Source: Mycolicibacterium holsaticum DSM 44478 = JCM 12374 (GTDB taxonomy: Bacteria; Actinomycetota; Actinomycetes; Mycobacteriales; Mycobacteriaceae). Taken from it: 64,000 bases of DNA. This document shows positions 37,354 through 46,221 of the stretch, piece after piece. Where the stretch lies: NCBI RefSeq assembly GCF_019645835.1, contig NZ_CP080998.1, positions 744,001 through 808,000 on the forward strand, read 5' to 3'. Under the pieces are notes generated by a model. It saw only the letters and a program-made list of their open reading frames with translations. It searched no databases and had not been told where the DNA came from. The translations under genes and the position numbers were made by a program. How positions within the stretch are numbered: the first letter of the stretch is position 1; every line of letters starts with the position of its first letter.

Positions 37354-37407
37354 AATCTTGACAGTGACTAGTTCACCATAAGGCGATATCTAGGCACTGT
37401 CAAGATT
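37354..37407. promoter_or_regulatory. 13-bp inverted repeat overlapping divergent -35 elements
   Basis: AATCTTGACAGTG (37354-37366) and CACTGTCAAGATT (37395-37407) are perfect complements, 28 bases apart. Each arm contains TTGACA, a consensus -35, facing inward. On the minus strand TTGACA-N17-TATGGT (37403-37375) forms an excellent promoter for the DoxX-like gene. A TetR dimer on each arm would block it. The TetR itself has its own -10 at 37415. Confidence 0.75.
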
Positions 37408-37427
37408 TACTCGGTATGCTGGCGGCC

Positions 37428-37985
37428 GTGACCAAGGCGTCCTATCACCACGGCGATCTCAAGGCCGTCATCCTGGCGCAGGCCGCCGAGCTGGTGGCCG
37501 AGCGCGGCGCCGACGGCATCTCGCTGCGCGAACTGGCCCGCGCGGCCGGCGTCTCGCACGCTGCGCCCGCCCATCACTTCACCGACCGTCGCGGCCTGTT
37601 CACCGCGCTGGCGGCCGAGGGTTGGCGGTTGCTGGCGGCCGAACTCGCCGAGGCCCGCCCGGAGTTCATCGACGCCGCGCTGGCCTATGTGCGGTTCGCG
37701 CTCGCCCATCCCGGTCACTACGCGGTGATGTTCGACCGCTCGCTGGTCAACCCCGAGGACCCCGAGTTGGTCGCGGCCGTGAACGCGGCCGGAACCGAAC
37801 TCGCACAAGGTGTCGGCACCCTCGGTGACGACAGGGCCGTCGGTGACCCGCAGGCCGCGGCCCTCGCGGCATGGTCGCTGGTGCACGGCTTTTCGCTGTT
37901 GTGGCTGAACAAGTCGATCGACACCGCCGACGATCCGATCGCGCTGGTGCACCGAGTCGCGGGGATGCTGTTCCAGGACGGGTAA
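37428..37985 (+). CDS. TetR family regulator (WHG-domain type)
   Basis: 185 residues from GTG 37428. TATGCT at 37415-37420 ends seven bases before it, so the transcript is likely leaderless; an ATG at 37416 lies within that -10 and is rejected. The HTH region is ISLRELARAAGVSHAAPAHHF, and the C-terminal domain has ALAHPGHYAVMF, as in the WHG/TetR_C_13 group. The neighbouring 13-bp inverted repeat is its probable operator, controlling itself and the DoxX-like gene. Confidence 0.93.
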   Translation: MTKASYHHGDLKAVILAQAAELVAERGADGISLRELARAAGVSHAAPAHHFTDRRGLFTALAAEGWRLLAAELAEARPEFIDAALAYVRFALAHPGHYAVMFDRSLVNPEDPELVAAVNAAGTELAQGVGTLGDDRAVGDPQAAALAAWSLVHGFSLLWLNKSIDTADDPIALVHRVAGMLFQDG

Positions 37986-37995
37986 CGTGCCGGGC

Positions 37996-38493
37996 ATGAC
38001 CGACACACCGCTAACCGATATCCCGCTGACCACACTCGACGGCAACGCCACCACGCTGGGCCAGCTGGCCGACGGTGCGGTCCTGGTGGTCAACGTCGCC
38101 TCCAAGTGCGGCCTCACCCCGCAGTACACGGCCCTGGAGCAGTTGGCAACGGACTACCGCGATCGTGGGCTCACCGTGATCGGCGTGCCGTGCAACCAGT
38201 TCATGGGCCAGGAGCCCGGTACGGCCGAGGAGATCCAGGAGTTCTGCTCGACCACCTACGGCGTGACGTTTCCGCTGTTGGAAAAGACCGACGTCAACGG
38301 TTCCGGGCGCCACCCGCTCTACGAGCAGCTGACCAAGACGCCCGACGCCGACGGCGAAGCCGGCGACATCCAGTGGAACTTCGAGAAGTTCCTGCTCGCC
38401 CCCGGCGGCAAGGTGGCCAGGAGGTTCCGCCCGCGTACCGAACCCGATGCGCCCGAGGTGATCTCGGCCATCGAGGAGGTCTTGCCGCGGTAA
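37996..38493 (+). CDS. Glutathione peroxidase family protein (Cys type)
   Basis: 165-residue thioredoxin-fold peroxidase that reduces hydroperoxides. The peroxidatic Cys is in NVASKCGLTPQ, the Gln is in CNQFMGQEPG and the Trp-Asn pair is in IQWNFEKFL. A Cys in FCSTT may be the resolving residue. As mycobacteria lack glutathione, thioredoxin is the likely reductant. ATG 37996 follows TAACGT by seven bases; the TAA stop of the TetR gene lies inside that hexamer. Confidence 0.93.
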   Translation: MTDTPLTDIPLTTLDGNATTLGQLADGAVLVVNVASKCGLTPQYTALEQLATDYRDRGLTVIGVPCNQFMGQEPGTAEEIQEFCSTTYGVTFPLLEKTDVNGSGRHPLYEQLTKTPDADGEAGDIQWNFEKFLLAPGGKVARRFRPRTEPDAPEVISAIEEVLPR

Positions 38494-38547
38494 ACCAGCG
38501 GTCACCTGGCGGCCGCGGCGTAACGCGCGCCCGCTAACGTGGCGGCT

Positions 38548-40182
38548 ATGGCAGATGCGGACGTCATCGTGGTGGGAGCGGGGCTCGCAGGGCTGGTCGC
38601 GGCGTGCGAGGTGGTCGACCGCGGCCGCCGCGTGCTGATCGTCGACCAGGAGAACGCCAACAACCTCGGCGGGCAGGCGTACTGGTCGTTCGGCGGGCTG
38701 TTCTTCGTCGACAGCCCCGAACAACGCCGGGTCGGTATCCGTGACAGCCACGAGCTGGCACTGCAGGACTGGCTCGGGACGGCGGGATTCGACCGGCCCG
38801 AAGACCATTGGCCGCGACAGTGGGCGCACGCCTACGTCGACTTCGCCGCCGGCGAGAAGCGCAGCTGGTTGCGTGAGCGCGGATTGCAGATCTTCCCGCT
38901 GGTGGGATGGGCGGAGCGGGGCGGCTATGACGCACGCGGGCACGGCAACTCGGTGCCGCGCTTCCACATCACCTGGGGCACCGGGCCCGCGATCGTCGAC
39001 GTCTTCGCGCGCCGGTTGCTCGGGTCACCCCGGGTGACGTTCAAGCATCGGCACCGCGTCGACGAGCTGATCGTCGAGGACGGCGCCGTGGTCGGGGTGC
39101 GCGGCGCGGTGCTGGAACCTTCAGATGAGGCCCGCGGTGTGGCGTCGTCACGAAACCGGGTCGGCGACTTCGAGTTCCATGCCCAAGCCGTCGTCGTCGC
39201 CAGCGGCGGCATCGGCGGTAACCACGACCTGGTGCGGCAGAACTGGCCCAAGCGGATGGGCCGGGTGCCCGACCAACTGCTCTCCGGGGTGCCCGCGCAC
39301 GTGGACGGACGGATGATCGGCATCACCGAGTCGGCGGGTGCGCGTGTCATCAACAGCGACCGGATGTGGCACTACACCGAGGGCATCACCAACTACGACC
39401 CGGTCTGGCCGATGCACGGCATCCGCATCCTGCCCGGCCCGTCGTCGCTGTGGCTGGATGCGCACGGCAACCGCCTGCCTGCACCGCTGTATCCCGGGTT
39501 CGACACCCTGGGCACGCTGGAACACATTGCGCAGACAGGCCAGGACTACACGTGGTTCGTGCTCAACGCCCGCATCATCGCCAAGGAGTTCGCGCTGTCA
39601 GGCCAGGAGCAGAACCCCGATCTGACGGGCCGCAGCATCGCCGAGGTGCTGCGCCGGGTGCGTCCGGGTGCACCGCGACCGGTACAGGCGTTCGTCGACC
39701 GCGGCGTGGACTTCGTCAGCGCGAACACGTTGCGGGACTTGGTGTCTGCGATGAACGACGTGCCCGATGTGCTGCCGCTGGACTACGCGACCGTGGAAGC
39801 CGAGGTCACCGCCCGCGACCGCGAGGTGGCCAACAAGTTCACCAAGGACATGCAGATCGCCTCGATCCACGTGGCGCGCAACTATCTGGGCGACCGGATC
39901 AGCCGCGTCGTCGCGCCGCACCGGCTCACCGACCCGAAGGCGGGACCGCTGATCGCGGTGAAGCTGCACATTCTCACCCGAAAGTCGTTGGGCGGGTTGG
40001 AAACCGATCTGGATTCACGGGTGCTCAAGCCCGACGGCAGCGTGTTCGACGGGCTGTTCGCCGCGGGGGAGGCCGCCGGGTTCGGCGGTGGCGGGGTGCA
40101 CGGCTACCGCTCGCTGGAGGGCACGTTCCTCGGCGGCTGCGTGTTCTCCGGCCGGGCCGCCGGGCGCGCGGCAGGAAGGTGA
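38548..40182 (+). CDS. FAD-binding dehydrogenase (Rv0785-like, KstD-related fold)
   Basis: 544-residue flavoprotein of the fumarate reductase/3-ketosteroid dehydrogenase superfamily. N-terminal FAD motif VIVVGAGLAGLVAACE with LIVDQE after it, GGIGGNH in the middle and a C-terminal FAAGEAAGFGGGGVHGYRSLEG that completes the FAD site. Substrate unknown. ATG 38548 follows TAACGT by seven bases (leaderless pattern); an upstream GTG 38539 lies next to the -10 and is rejected. Confidence 0.93.
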   Translation: MADADVIVVGAGLAGLVAACEVVDRGRRVLIVDQENANNLGGQAYWSFGGLFFVDSPEQRRVGIRDSHELALQDWLGTAGFDRPEDHWPRQWAHAYVDFAAGEKRSWLRERGLQIFPLVGWAERGGYDARGHGNSVPRFHITWGTGPAIVDVFARRLLGSPRVTFKHRHRVDELIVEDGAVVGVRGAVLEPSDEARGVASSRNRVGDFEFHAQAVVVASGGIGGNHDLVRQNWPKRMGRVPDQLLSGVPAHVDGRMIGITESAGARVINSDRMWHYTEGITNYDPVWPMHGIRILPGPSSLWLDAHGNRLPAPLYPGFDTLGTLEHIAQTGQDYTWFVLNARIIAKEFALSGQEQNPDLTGRSIAEVLRRVRPGAPRPVQAFVDRGVDFVSANTLRDLVSAMNDVPDVLPLDYATVEAEVTARDREVANKFTKDMQIASIHVARNYLGDRISRVVAPHRLTDPKAGPLIAVKLHILTRKSLGGLETDLDSRVLKPDGSVFDGLFAAGEAAGFGGGGVHGYRSLEGTFLGGCVFSGRAAGRAAGR

Positions 40183-40192
40183 TCGCTCGCGC

Positions 40193-40846
40193 TCAGAAGG
40201 TGACCCCGTCTTCCTCGGGGAGCACCTGGAAGTCGGTGTCGGTCATCTCCGAGAGCCGGCCGTAGTAAATGCCGCGCGCGCTCGGGTCGACGATCCCCTG
40301 GTGGATCGGCACCGCATGCGTGGGTGCCACCGCACGCAGGTAGTCCACCGCCTCGGAGATCTTCATCCACGGCGCGGCGGCGGGGGTCGCCAGCACGTCG
40401 ACCGGCTCTCCCGGAGCGAACAGGGCGTCGCCGGGGTGCATCAGCCGTGCCGCGTGGGCGCCGTCGCCGACCAGATACGAGATGTTGTCGATCACCGGGA
40501 TCTCGGGGTGGATCACCGCATGCCGACCGCCGACACCGCGCACGCTCAGGTGGCCGATCTGCAGCTCGTCGCCGACGTGGACGGCCCGCCACGGCGCACC
40601 GAGCTGCGCGGCGGTCTGCGGGTCGGCGTACAGCGCGGCCTGCGGGTTCGCGTCGAGCAGAGCCGGGAGGCGTTCGGTGTCGGCGTGGTCGGGGTGCTGA
40701 TGGGTGATCAGGATCGCCGACAACCCGGTGATGCCCTCGAATCCGTGGGAGAAGACGCCGGGATCGAAGAGAACGGTGGCCTCGGAGCCGGAATCGTTGG
40801 TGAACCTCGCGAGTAAGCACGAATGGCCGAAATGGGTCAATTCCAT
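40193..40846 (-). CDS. Metallo-beta-lactamase fold hydrolase (Rv0786c-like)
   Basis: 217-residue metal-dependent hydrolase related to UlaG/L-ascorbate-6-phosphate-lactonase-type proteins. The metal motif is THQHPDHAD, a short HGxSC-like start (GHSCLL) precedes it, and MHPGDALF provides the later His/Asp ligands. It ends with IHQGIVDP. Substrate unknown. ATG 40846, tail to tail with the flavoprotein gene. Confidence 0.92.
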   Translation of the reverse strand: MELTHFGHSCLLARFTNDSGSEATVLFDPGVFSHGFEGITGLSAILITHQHPDHADTERLPALLDANPQAALYADPQTAAQLGAPWRAVHVGDELQIGHLSVRGVGGRHAVIHPEIPVIDNISYLVGDGAHAARLMHPGDALFAPGEPVDVLATPAAAPWMKISEAVDYLRAVAPTHAVPIHQGIVDPSARGIYYGRLSEMTDTDFQVLPEEDGVTF

Positions 40847-40891
40847 GCCTATATTGTGGCGGCGCGAAGCTGTCTAGGGGGTGGTTGAAGC

Positions 40892-41557
40892 GTGCGGATG
40901 ATGCTCGCGGTGGTCCTTGCGGCCTGTGGACTGGCCGTCGTGCCAGGTCCGCCGGCCGGCGCCGTGCCGGAATTCTGCCCGCCGGCCTGCGACACCATCC
41001 CCGATTCGGCGTGGATGGTGTCCACCGCGATCCCGCTGTACCCGGTGTACCGGTGGCCCGGGCTCGCCGGGCTTGCCGTCACCGCCACCGCGCCGCGGTT
41101 TGCGTTCGAGGAGGCCTGCGCCAGCCCGCCCGTGATCGGCGACCCGCGCGAATACGCCGTCGCCGCCGCGGCGAGGGTGCCCAACCCGCCGAACGAATGG
41201 CAGCTGCAGGCGCAGGTGGTGCACTGGCGCGGGCCCACCTCCCAGGGTGGCCCGACGGCTACGCAGACGTTCGAGCAGGCCAAGGCCCGGCTCCGCACCT
41301 GCCAGCTGACGGCGCCGTTCGTCTCCCCGTCCATCACCACCGATGCGCCTGATCGGCTCGCCGCGGTGATCAGCGTGGCCGGTCAGCGGGTGATGCGCCA
41401 GTACCTGCTGGCCCACCCGGACAGCAGCAGCATCGTGGAGTTGGCCATGTGGTCCACGCTGCCGACACATGTGCCCTGGTCCCCGGTGCCCGACGCGCAG
41501 GTCTTCGAAGCCATGACGGCTCCGCTGTGCCAGGCCTATGTCGGATCGTGCCGGTGA
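40892..41557 (+). CDS. Secreted protein of unknown function
   Basis: 221 residues with a cleavable Sec signal peptide: hydrophobic MLAVVLAACGLAVV, then an Ala-rich cleavage site near residue 24. The mature part starts with a FCPPACDT cysteine pair, and further Cys near the middle and end (QLTAP region, LCQAYVGSC) suggest disulfides. No family recognised; it sits in the Rv0787 position before purS. Start GTG 40892, no strong ribosome site. Confidence 0.82.
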   Translation: MRMMLAVVLAACGLAVVPGPPAGAVPEFCPPACDTIPDSAWMVSTAIPLYPVYRWPGLAGLAVTATAPRFAFEEACASPPVIGDPREYAVAAAARVPNPPNEWQLQAQVVHWRGPTSQGGPTATQTFEQAKARLRTCQLTAPFVSPSITTDAPDRLAAVISVAGQRVMRQYLLAHPDSSSIVELAMWSTLPTHVPWSPVPDAQVFEAMTAPLCQAYVGSCR

Positions 41558-41580
41558 GTCGCGGCCGCTGACCTCGCCGG

Positions 41581-41593
41581 TACAGTTGTCGCC
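41581..41593 (+). promoter_or_regulatory. purSQ leaderless promoter element
   Basis: TACAGT at 41581-41586 ends seven bases before the purS GTG at 41594. Confidence 0.5.
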
Positions 41594-41833
41594 GTGGCAA
41601 GGGTGGTGGTGCACGTGATGCCCAAGGCGGAGATTCTCGACCCGCAGGGCCAGGCGATCGTCGGTGCGTTGGGCCGTCTCGGGTTCAAGGGCGTCTCAGA
41701 TGTACGTCAGGGCAAGCGATTTGAGCTCGAAGTCGACGACAGCGTCGACGACGACACGTTGGCTCAGATCGCCGAATCGCTGTTGGCGAACACGGTTATC
41801 GAGGACTGGTCGGTGACCAGGGAGCAAGCATGA
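41594..41833 (+). CDS. purS: FGAM synthase subunit PurS
   Basis: 79-residue small subunit that bridges PurQ and PurL in the formylglycinamidine ribonucleotide synthase complex. Typical pattern: [19 protein letters not shown] near the start, then [12 protein letters not shown] and a C-terminal NTVIEDW. GTG 41594. Overlaps purQ by four bases (ATGA). Confidence 0.96.
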   Translation: MARVVVHVMPKAEILDPQGQAIVGALGRLGFKGVSDVRQGKRFELEVDDSVDDDTLAQIAESLLANTVIEDWSVTREQA

Positions 41834-42504
41834 GCGCACGTGTGGGCGTCATCACATTCCCCGGCACGCTCGACGACGTCGACGCCGCCCGTGCGGTCCG
41901 GCTGGCCGGCGGCGACGCGGTGAGCCTCTGGCACGCCGACACCGACCTCAAGAACGTCGACGCCGTCGTAGTCCCCGGCGGCTTCTCCTACGGTGACTAT
42001 CTGCGCGCGGGCGCGATCGCGAAGTTCGCGCCGGTGATGGGTGAGGTGGTCAGCGCCGCCGAGCGCGGTATGCCAGTGTTGGGAATCTGCAACGGGTTTC
42101 AGGTTCTCTGCGAGGCGGGCCTGCTGCCGGGCGCCTTGACCCGAAACGCCGGTCTGCATTTCGTGTGCCGTGACCTGTGGCTGCAGGTGGCGTCCAATTC
42201 GACGGCGTGGACCTCGCGCTACGACCTCGGCGCCGACATCCTGGTGCCGCTGAAATCCGGTGAGGGCCGCTACGTCGCCGGCGAGAGAGTGCTCGACGAA
42301 CTCGAGGGCGAGGATCGGGTGGTGTTCCGCTACCGCGACAACCCCAACGGCTCACAGCGCGACATCGCCGGGATCTGCTCGGCCAACCGGCGGGTGGTGG
42401 GGCTGATGCCGCACCCCGAACACGCCACCGAGGCGCTGACCGGCCCGTCCGACGACGGGTTGGGCATCTTCTACTCCGCGCTGGATTCGGTGCTGGCCGC
42501 CTGA
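41830..42504 (+). CDS. purQ: FGAM synthase glutaminase subunit PurQ
   Basis: Class I glutamine amidotransferase of 224 residues that supplies ammonia to Pur[13 protein letters not shown] forms the oxyanion region, the nucleophile Cys is in GICNGFQ and the His-Glu pair is in MPHPEHA. ATG 41830 overlaps purS. purL is 4.1 kb away, with encapsulin and peptidase genes between. Confidence 0.98.
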   Translation: MSARVGVITFPGTLDDVDAARAVRLAGGDAVSLWHADTDLKNVDAVVVPGGFSYGDYLRAGAIAKFAPVMGEVVSAAERGMPVLGICNGFQVLCEAGLLPGALTRNAGLHFVCRDLWLQVASNSTAWTSRYDLGADILVPLKSGEGRYVAGERVLDELEGEDRVVFRYRDNPNGSQRDIAGICSANRRVVGLMPHPEHATEALTGPSDDGLGIFYSALDSVLAA

Positions 42505-42515
42505 CGCGGCGGGGA

Positions 42516-42573
42516 CGAGCGTGCGCGAACTCGCCGTTTCTGTCGGCGTGTCGGCCGCAGACACGCACGCTCG
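42516..42573. terminator. Compound hairpin between purQ and the encapsulin gene
   Basis: Outer arms CGAGCGTGCG (42516-42525) and CGCACGCTCG (42564-42573) enclose an inner GCGTGTC/GACACGC stem (42546-42552, 42560-42566). The two right arms share three bases, so the folds compete. Located between convergent genes (stops at 42504 and 42603); a bidirectional terminator is likely. Confidence 0.6.
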
Positions 42574-42602
42574 CCGCAAAGGGGGGCTCGCGGCAAATGG
42601 GG

Positions 42603-43406
42603 TCAGGCGGTCGACAGCGCGACCGAGGCCTCCGAGGTGTAGCACAGGAACGTCAGCGTCTCTTCGAGGTAGAGCTGCACAGTGCCCGCGTCGTGGGACA
42701 GGTAGCCGATCGACACGTCGGTGCCGATCTGCAGGTCGAAATCCCCCCCGCGGGTGGACAGCACGAACGCGCCGTCGATGGCGGGCGCCCAGATGATCTC
42801 GCCCCCACCGATCAGCCGGTTGAGATGCTCACGGATCGGATAGCCGTGCTCGGTGGTCTCACTGACCTTGGTGTAGGCCTCCGCGGACAGCAGCACCGAA
42901 TACGGGCCCCCGACGCCGGACAGCCGCAGCTCCGACAGCGCCTGCGCGATGACGTCGGCGAAATCGCGGGGGTCGTCGGGCAGCGCGAGCGCAGGGTTGG
43001 AGCTGCAGTTGCGGATGCCCTCGATGGCAGCGGCTTCGTAACCCTCGAAGATCGCCCGGTCCTCGACGAACGCCAGTTTCTGGGCGGCCTCCTTGACCGG
43101 ATCCCAGTCGGAGTCCTGCGATCCGCGCTCGACGTCGTCGATCGCGGCGCGCGTCACCGTGAACGGCACCCGCAACCGCACCAGCGGCTTGCTCTCGCGC
43201 AGATGGGCCACCACGCCCTCCCCGGGCGGCGTCACGTCCTGCAGATGTCCGGTGCTGACCGCGGCGACGACCGGACCGCCCGGTTCGCTGACGTCGACGA
43301 CGCGCCGTCCGGCGATGTGTCGACGGAACGTCCGGCTCGCCTCCAGTTCGATTTCGGCCCATGCCGCCTCGGTGACCGGAGCAAGGTCGCGGTACAAGTT
43401 GTTCAT
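42603..43406 (-). CDS. enc: Encapsulin nanocompartment shell protein
   Basis: 267-residue HK97-fold shell protein, the counterpart of M. tuberculosis Cfp29 (Rv0798c). Copies assemble into a hollow icosahedral compartment that holds the peroxidase encoded just upstream. Recognisable by MNNLYRDLAPVTEAAW at the N-terminus (cargo-binding surface), DPVKEAAQKLAFVEDRAIF in the P domain and the C-terminal LTFLCYTSEAS. ATG 43406 overlaps the DyP stop (ATGA), so cargo and shell are co-translated. Confidence 0.98.
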   Translation of the reverse strand: MNNLYRDLAPVTEAAWAEIELEASRTFRRHIAGRRVVDVSEPGGPVVAAVSTGHLQDVTPPGEGVVAHLRESKPLVRLRVPFTVTRAAIDDVERGSQDSDWDPVKEAAQKLAFVEDRAIFEGYEAAAIEGIRNCSSNPALALPDDPRDFADVIAQALSELRLSGVGGPYSVLLSAEAYTKVSETTEHGYPIREHLNRLIGGGEIIWAPAIDGAFVLSTRGGDFDLQIGTDVSIGYLSHDAGTVQLYLEETLTFLCYTSEASVALSTA

Positions 43407-44437
43407 GGTGTTCCTTTCAGGCTGCCGATCCCGAGCGAGCCGGCATAGCCGACCGGGGCTACCACGCTAGTCGCCGGAGCTATCTCGGTTGCCGCGGAAT
43501 TCGGAAGCGGCGGTGGGTCGTTGAGGAAATCGACGATCGGGGTGAAAAACATCGAACCGGTCATCGCGGTGGAGAAGTCCAGAATCCGGTCGGTGTTGCC
43601 GGGCGGGTCGCCGAGGAACATGTTTTCCAGCATCTGCTCGGTGACCTGTGGGGTGCGCGAGTAACCGATGAAATACGTGCCGAACTCACCCTTGCCGATC
43701 TCGCCGAACGGCATGTTGTGCCGCACGATCTTGAGCTCGTTTCCCTCGTCGTCCTCGATGACGTTCAGGGCCACATGGGAATTCACCGGCTTCACGTCGT
43801 CGCTGAGCTCGATGTCGTCCTGCTTGGTGCGGCCGATGACCCGTTCCTGCTCCGTCGTGGACAGCGCGGTCCACGCCGCCATGTCGTGCACGTACTTCTG
43901 CACATGCACATAGCAGCCGCCCGCGAAATCGGGGTCCTCCCCAACGCTGATCTGCGTTGCGCTTCGGGCCAGCGGGCCGTCGGGGTTCTCGGTGCCGTCG
44001 ACAAACCCCAACAGGTCACGGTTGTCGAAAAACCGGAAACCGTGCACTTCGTCGACGACGGTCAGCGCACCGTCCGCCGCGTCGACGAGCCGGCCGGCCA
44101 GCTCGAAGCACACGTCCATCGACTCGGCTCGGATGTGAAACAGCAGATCGCCGGGGGTCGACGGAGCGTGGTGGCGGGGACCGTCGAGCGCGATGAACGG
44201 ATGCAGTTCGGCGGGCCGCGGACCGGAGAACAACCGGTCCCAGGCATCCGAGCCGATCGACGTCACCACCGACAGGTTTTTGGTCGGATCGCGAAATCCG
44301 ATCGCGCGCACCAGCCCCGAGATATCGGGCAGCGCGTCGTGCACCGCTTGCTCACCGCCCTCGTCGATGGTGGCCACCATGAAGATCGCCGCGGGCGTCA
44401 GCGGCGCCAATACGGGCTGCGGCAGGGGATCGGGCAC
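43403..44437 (-). CDS. dyp: Dye-decolorizing peroxidase, encapsulin cargo
   Basis: Heme peroxidase of 344 residues. Key elements: GFVDGTENP carrying the distal Asp, the proximal heme His around NSHVALNV, and NMPFGE. The last residues, GSLGIGSLKGTP, are the encapsulin targeting peptide. GTG 44437 is chosen because TAAGGT ends seven bases upstream; frames starting earlier overlap the divergent peptidase. The operon order is DyP then shell. Likely role: oxidative-stress defence inside the compartment. Confidence 0.97.
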   Translation of the reverse strand: MPDPLPQPVLAPLTPAAIFMVATIDEGGEQAVHDALPDISGLVRAIGFRDPTKNLSVVTSIGSDAWDRLFSGPRPAELHPFIALDGPRHHAPSTPGDLLFHIRAESMDVCFELAGRLVDAADGALTVVDEVHGFRFFDNRDLLGFVDGTENPDGPLARSATQISVGEDPDFAGGCYVHVQKYVHDMAAWTALSTTEQERVIGRTKQDDIELSDDVKPVNSHVALNVIEDDEGNELKIVRHNMPFGEIGKGEFGTYFIGYSRTPQVTEQMLENMFLGDPPGNTDRILDFSTAMTGSMFFTPIVDFLNDPPPLPNSAATEIAPATSVVAPVGYAGSLGIGSLKGTP

Positions 44438-44480
44438 GTGATTGACCTTAACGTGAGCGCGTCGGCGAAGATGGATAACC

Positions 44481-45743
44481 ATGTCTGCAAGTCCGAAGGG
44501 CCTGTGCGAGTTCATCGACGCGTCACCCTCGCCGTACCACGTCTGCGCGACCGTCGCCGAGCGGTTGCAGGCCGCGGGATTTCGGGAACTGGCCGAAGGC
44601 GACGCGTGGCCGCGTCAGGGGCGGTTCTTCAGCGTGCGTGCCGGCTCGCTGATCGCGTGGCAGACCGGTGAACCGGGGCTGCCGTTTCGTATCGTCGGGG
44701 CCCACACCGACAGCCCGAACCTGCGTGTCAAACAGCATCCCGACCGGTTTGTGGCCGGGTGGCAGGTCGTCGCGCTGCAGCCCTACGGCGGTGCGTGGCT
44801 GAACTCCTGGCTGGACCGGGACCTGGGCATCAGCGGCCGGTTGTCGGTGCGCGACGGGAACCGACTGGTGCACTCCCTGGTACGGATCGACGAGCCGATC
44901 CTGCGGGTGCCGCAGCTGGCCATCCACCTGGCCGAGGACCGCAAGGCCGTCGCGCTGGACCCGCAGCGGCACGTCAACGCGGTGTGGGGCGTCGGCAGCG
45001 GGACAAGGTCGTTTCTGGGCTACGTCGCCGAGCGGGCCGGCGTCGACGGGGCCGATGTGCTCGGCGCCGACCTGATGACGCACGACCTGAGCCCGTCGCG
45101 GCTGATCGGCGCCGGCGGTGAGCTGCTCAGCGCGGCCCGGCTGGACAACCAGGCCACCTGCTACGCCGGGCTGGAGGCGTTTCTGGCGGCCTCGGAGTCC
45201 GGGTCGGGCGGGTACCTGCCGGTGCTGGTGCTGTTCGACCACGAGGAGGTCGGTTCGCAGTCCGCACACGGGGCGCAGTCCGAGCTGCTGCTCACCGTGC
45301 TGGAGCGCATCACGCTCAGCGAGGGCGGCGGACGCGAGGAGTTCCTGCGCCGGTTGCCGGGCTCGATGGTGGCCTCCGGGGACATGGCACACGCCACGCA
45401 CCCGAACTACCCCGAGCGTCACGAGCCCGGCCACCTCATCGAGGTCAACGCCGGGCCGGTGCTCAAGGTGCAGCCGAACCTGCGCTACGCCACCGACGGG
45501 CGCACGGCCGCGGCGTTCGCGCTCGCCTGCGCGCAGGCCGGTGTGCCGCTGCAGCGCTACGAACACCGCGCCGATCTGCCGTGCGGGTCGACGATCGGGC
45601 CGATGACCGCGGCGCGCACCGGGATCCCGACCGTCGACGTGGGTGCACCGCAGCTGGCCATGCATTCGGCGCGCGAGGTGATGGGCACCGACGACGTCGC
45701 GGCCTACGCCGCGGCGCTTGAGGCGTTTCTGGCACCGGCCTGA
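44481..45743 (+). CDS. pepC: M18 family aminopeptidase
   Basis: Zinc aminopeptidase of 420 residues (aspartyl aminopeptidase-like, Rv0800). Metal and catalytic residues are in [41 protein letters not shown] and near the end in MHSAREVM. It trims acidic or neutral N-terminal residues from peptides. ATG 44481. Divergent from the DyP gene with 43 bases between starts. Confidence 0.95.
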   Translation: MSASPKGLCEFIDASPSPYHVCATVAERLQAAGFRELAEGDAWPRQGRFFSVRAGSLIAWQTGEPGLPFRIVGAHTDSPNLRVKQHPDRFVAGWQVVALQPYGGAWLNSWLDRDLGISGRLSVRDGNRLVHSLVRIDEPILRVPQLAIHLAEDRKAVALDPQRHVNAVWGVGSGTRSFLGYVAERAGVDGADVLGADLMTHDLSPSRLIGAGGELLSAARLDNQATCYAGLEAFLAASESGSGGYLPVLVLFDHEEVGSQSAHGAQSELLLTVLERITLSEGGGREEFLRRLPGSMVASGDMAHATHPNYPERHEPGHLIEVNAGPVLKVQPNLRYATDGRTAAAFALACAQAGVPLQRYEHRADLPCGSTIGPMTAARTGIPTVDVGAPQLAMHSAREVMGTDDVAAYAAALEAFLAPA

Positions 45744-45750
45744 GCCCGGG

Positions 45751-46140
45751 TCAGGCGGCGTCGACCTCGTCGTAGCGGATGACGTTTTCCACCACGATGC
45801 CGTCGCGGGTGCGGACCCGGTCCAGTCCCCGGATCACGAACGGGCCGTCGGGGCCGGTGCCTTCGCCGGTGTAGTGCAGGAATACCAGCTGCTCGCCCGC
45901 GGTGTCGGCCGGTACGGTCGCGCTGTCGACGAGGTGCAGCCGCAGATCGGGGATCGCGGCCACGAGTTCGGCGATCTTGCCGACGTAGGCCTGCCGGCCC
46001 CGTACCGGCGTCGGGTCGCCTTGCCAGTACCCGACGACGTCCTCAGCGAGGATGTCGGTGATGAGCGATGCGTTCGGCGCGGCCCAGAAGGCCGCCCAGA
46101 TGTCGGCGCTGAACTTCGGTGGGGTGTGGGTTGTTGTCAT
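45751..46140 (-). CDS. SnoaL/NTF2-like domain protein
   Basis: 129 residues, single NTF2-like domain: WAAFWAAPNASLITDILAEDVVGYWQGD (landmark VVGYWQGD), then VRGRQAYVGKIAEL, and a C-terminal EVDAA. Function unknown; similar folds bind small hydrophobic ligands. ATG 46140 (MTTTHTPPKF) is chosen; longer frames enter the dyad at 46174. Divergent from the VOC gene. Confidence 0.88.
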   Translation of the reverse strand: MTTTHTPPKFSADIWAAFWAAPNASLITDILAEDVVGYWQGDPTPVRGRQAYVGKIAELVAAIPDLRLHLVDSATVPADTAGEQLVFLHYTGEGTGPDGPFVIRGLDRVRTRDGIVVENVIRYDEVDAA

Positions 46141-46173
46141 GCGTTGAAGCCTGCGCGCCCAGCGGCGGCGGTT

Positions 46174-46194
46174 CAATTACGCGCCACGTAATTG
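46174..46194. promoter_or_regulatory. Inverted repeat between SnoaL-like and VOC genes
   Basis: CAATTACG (46174-46181) and CGTAATTG (46187-46194), perfect arms around CGCCA. The AT-rich arms stand out in this GC-rich DNA. It lies between divergent starts (46140, 46222) and 15 bases before the VOC -10, so it looks like an operator. No regulator is adjacent. Confidence 0.6.
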
Positions 46195-46221
46195 TCACCG
46201 GTCTGAATTAGGGTTTGGCAC

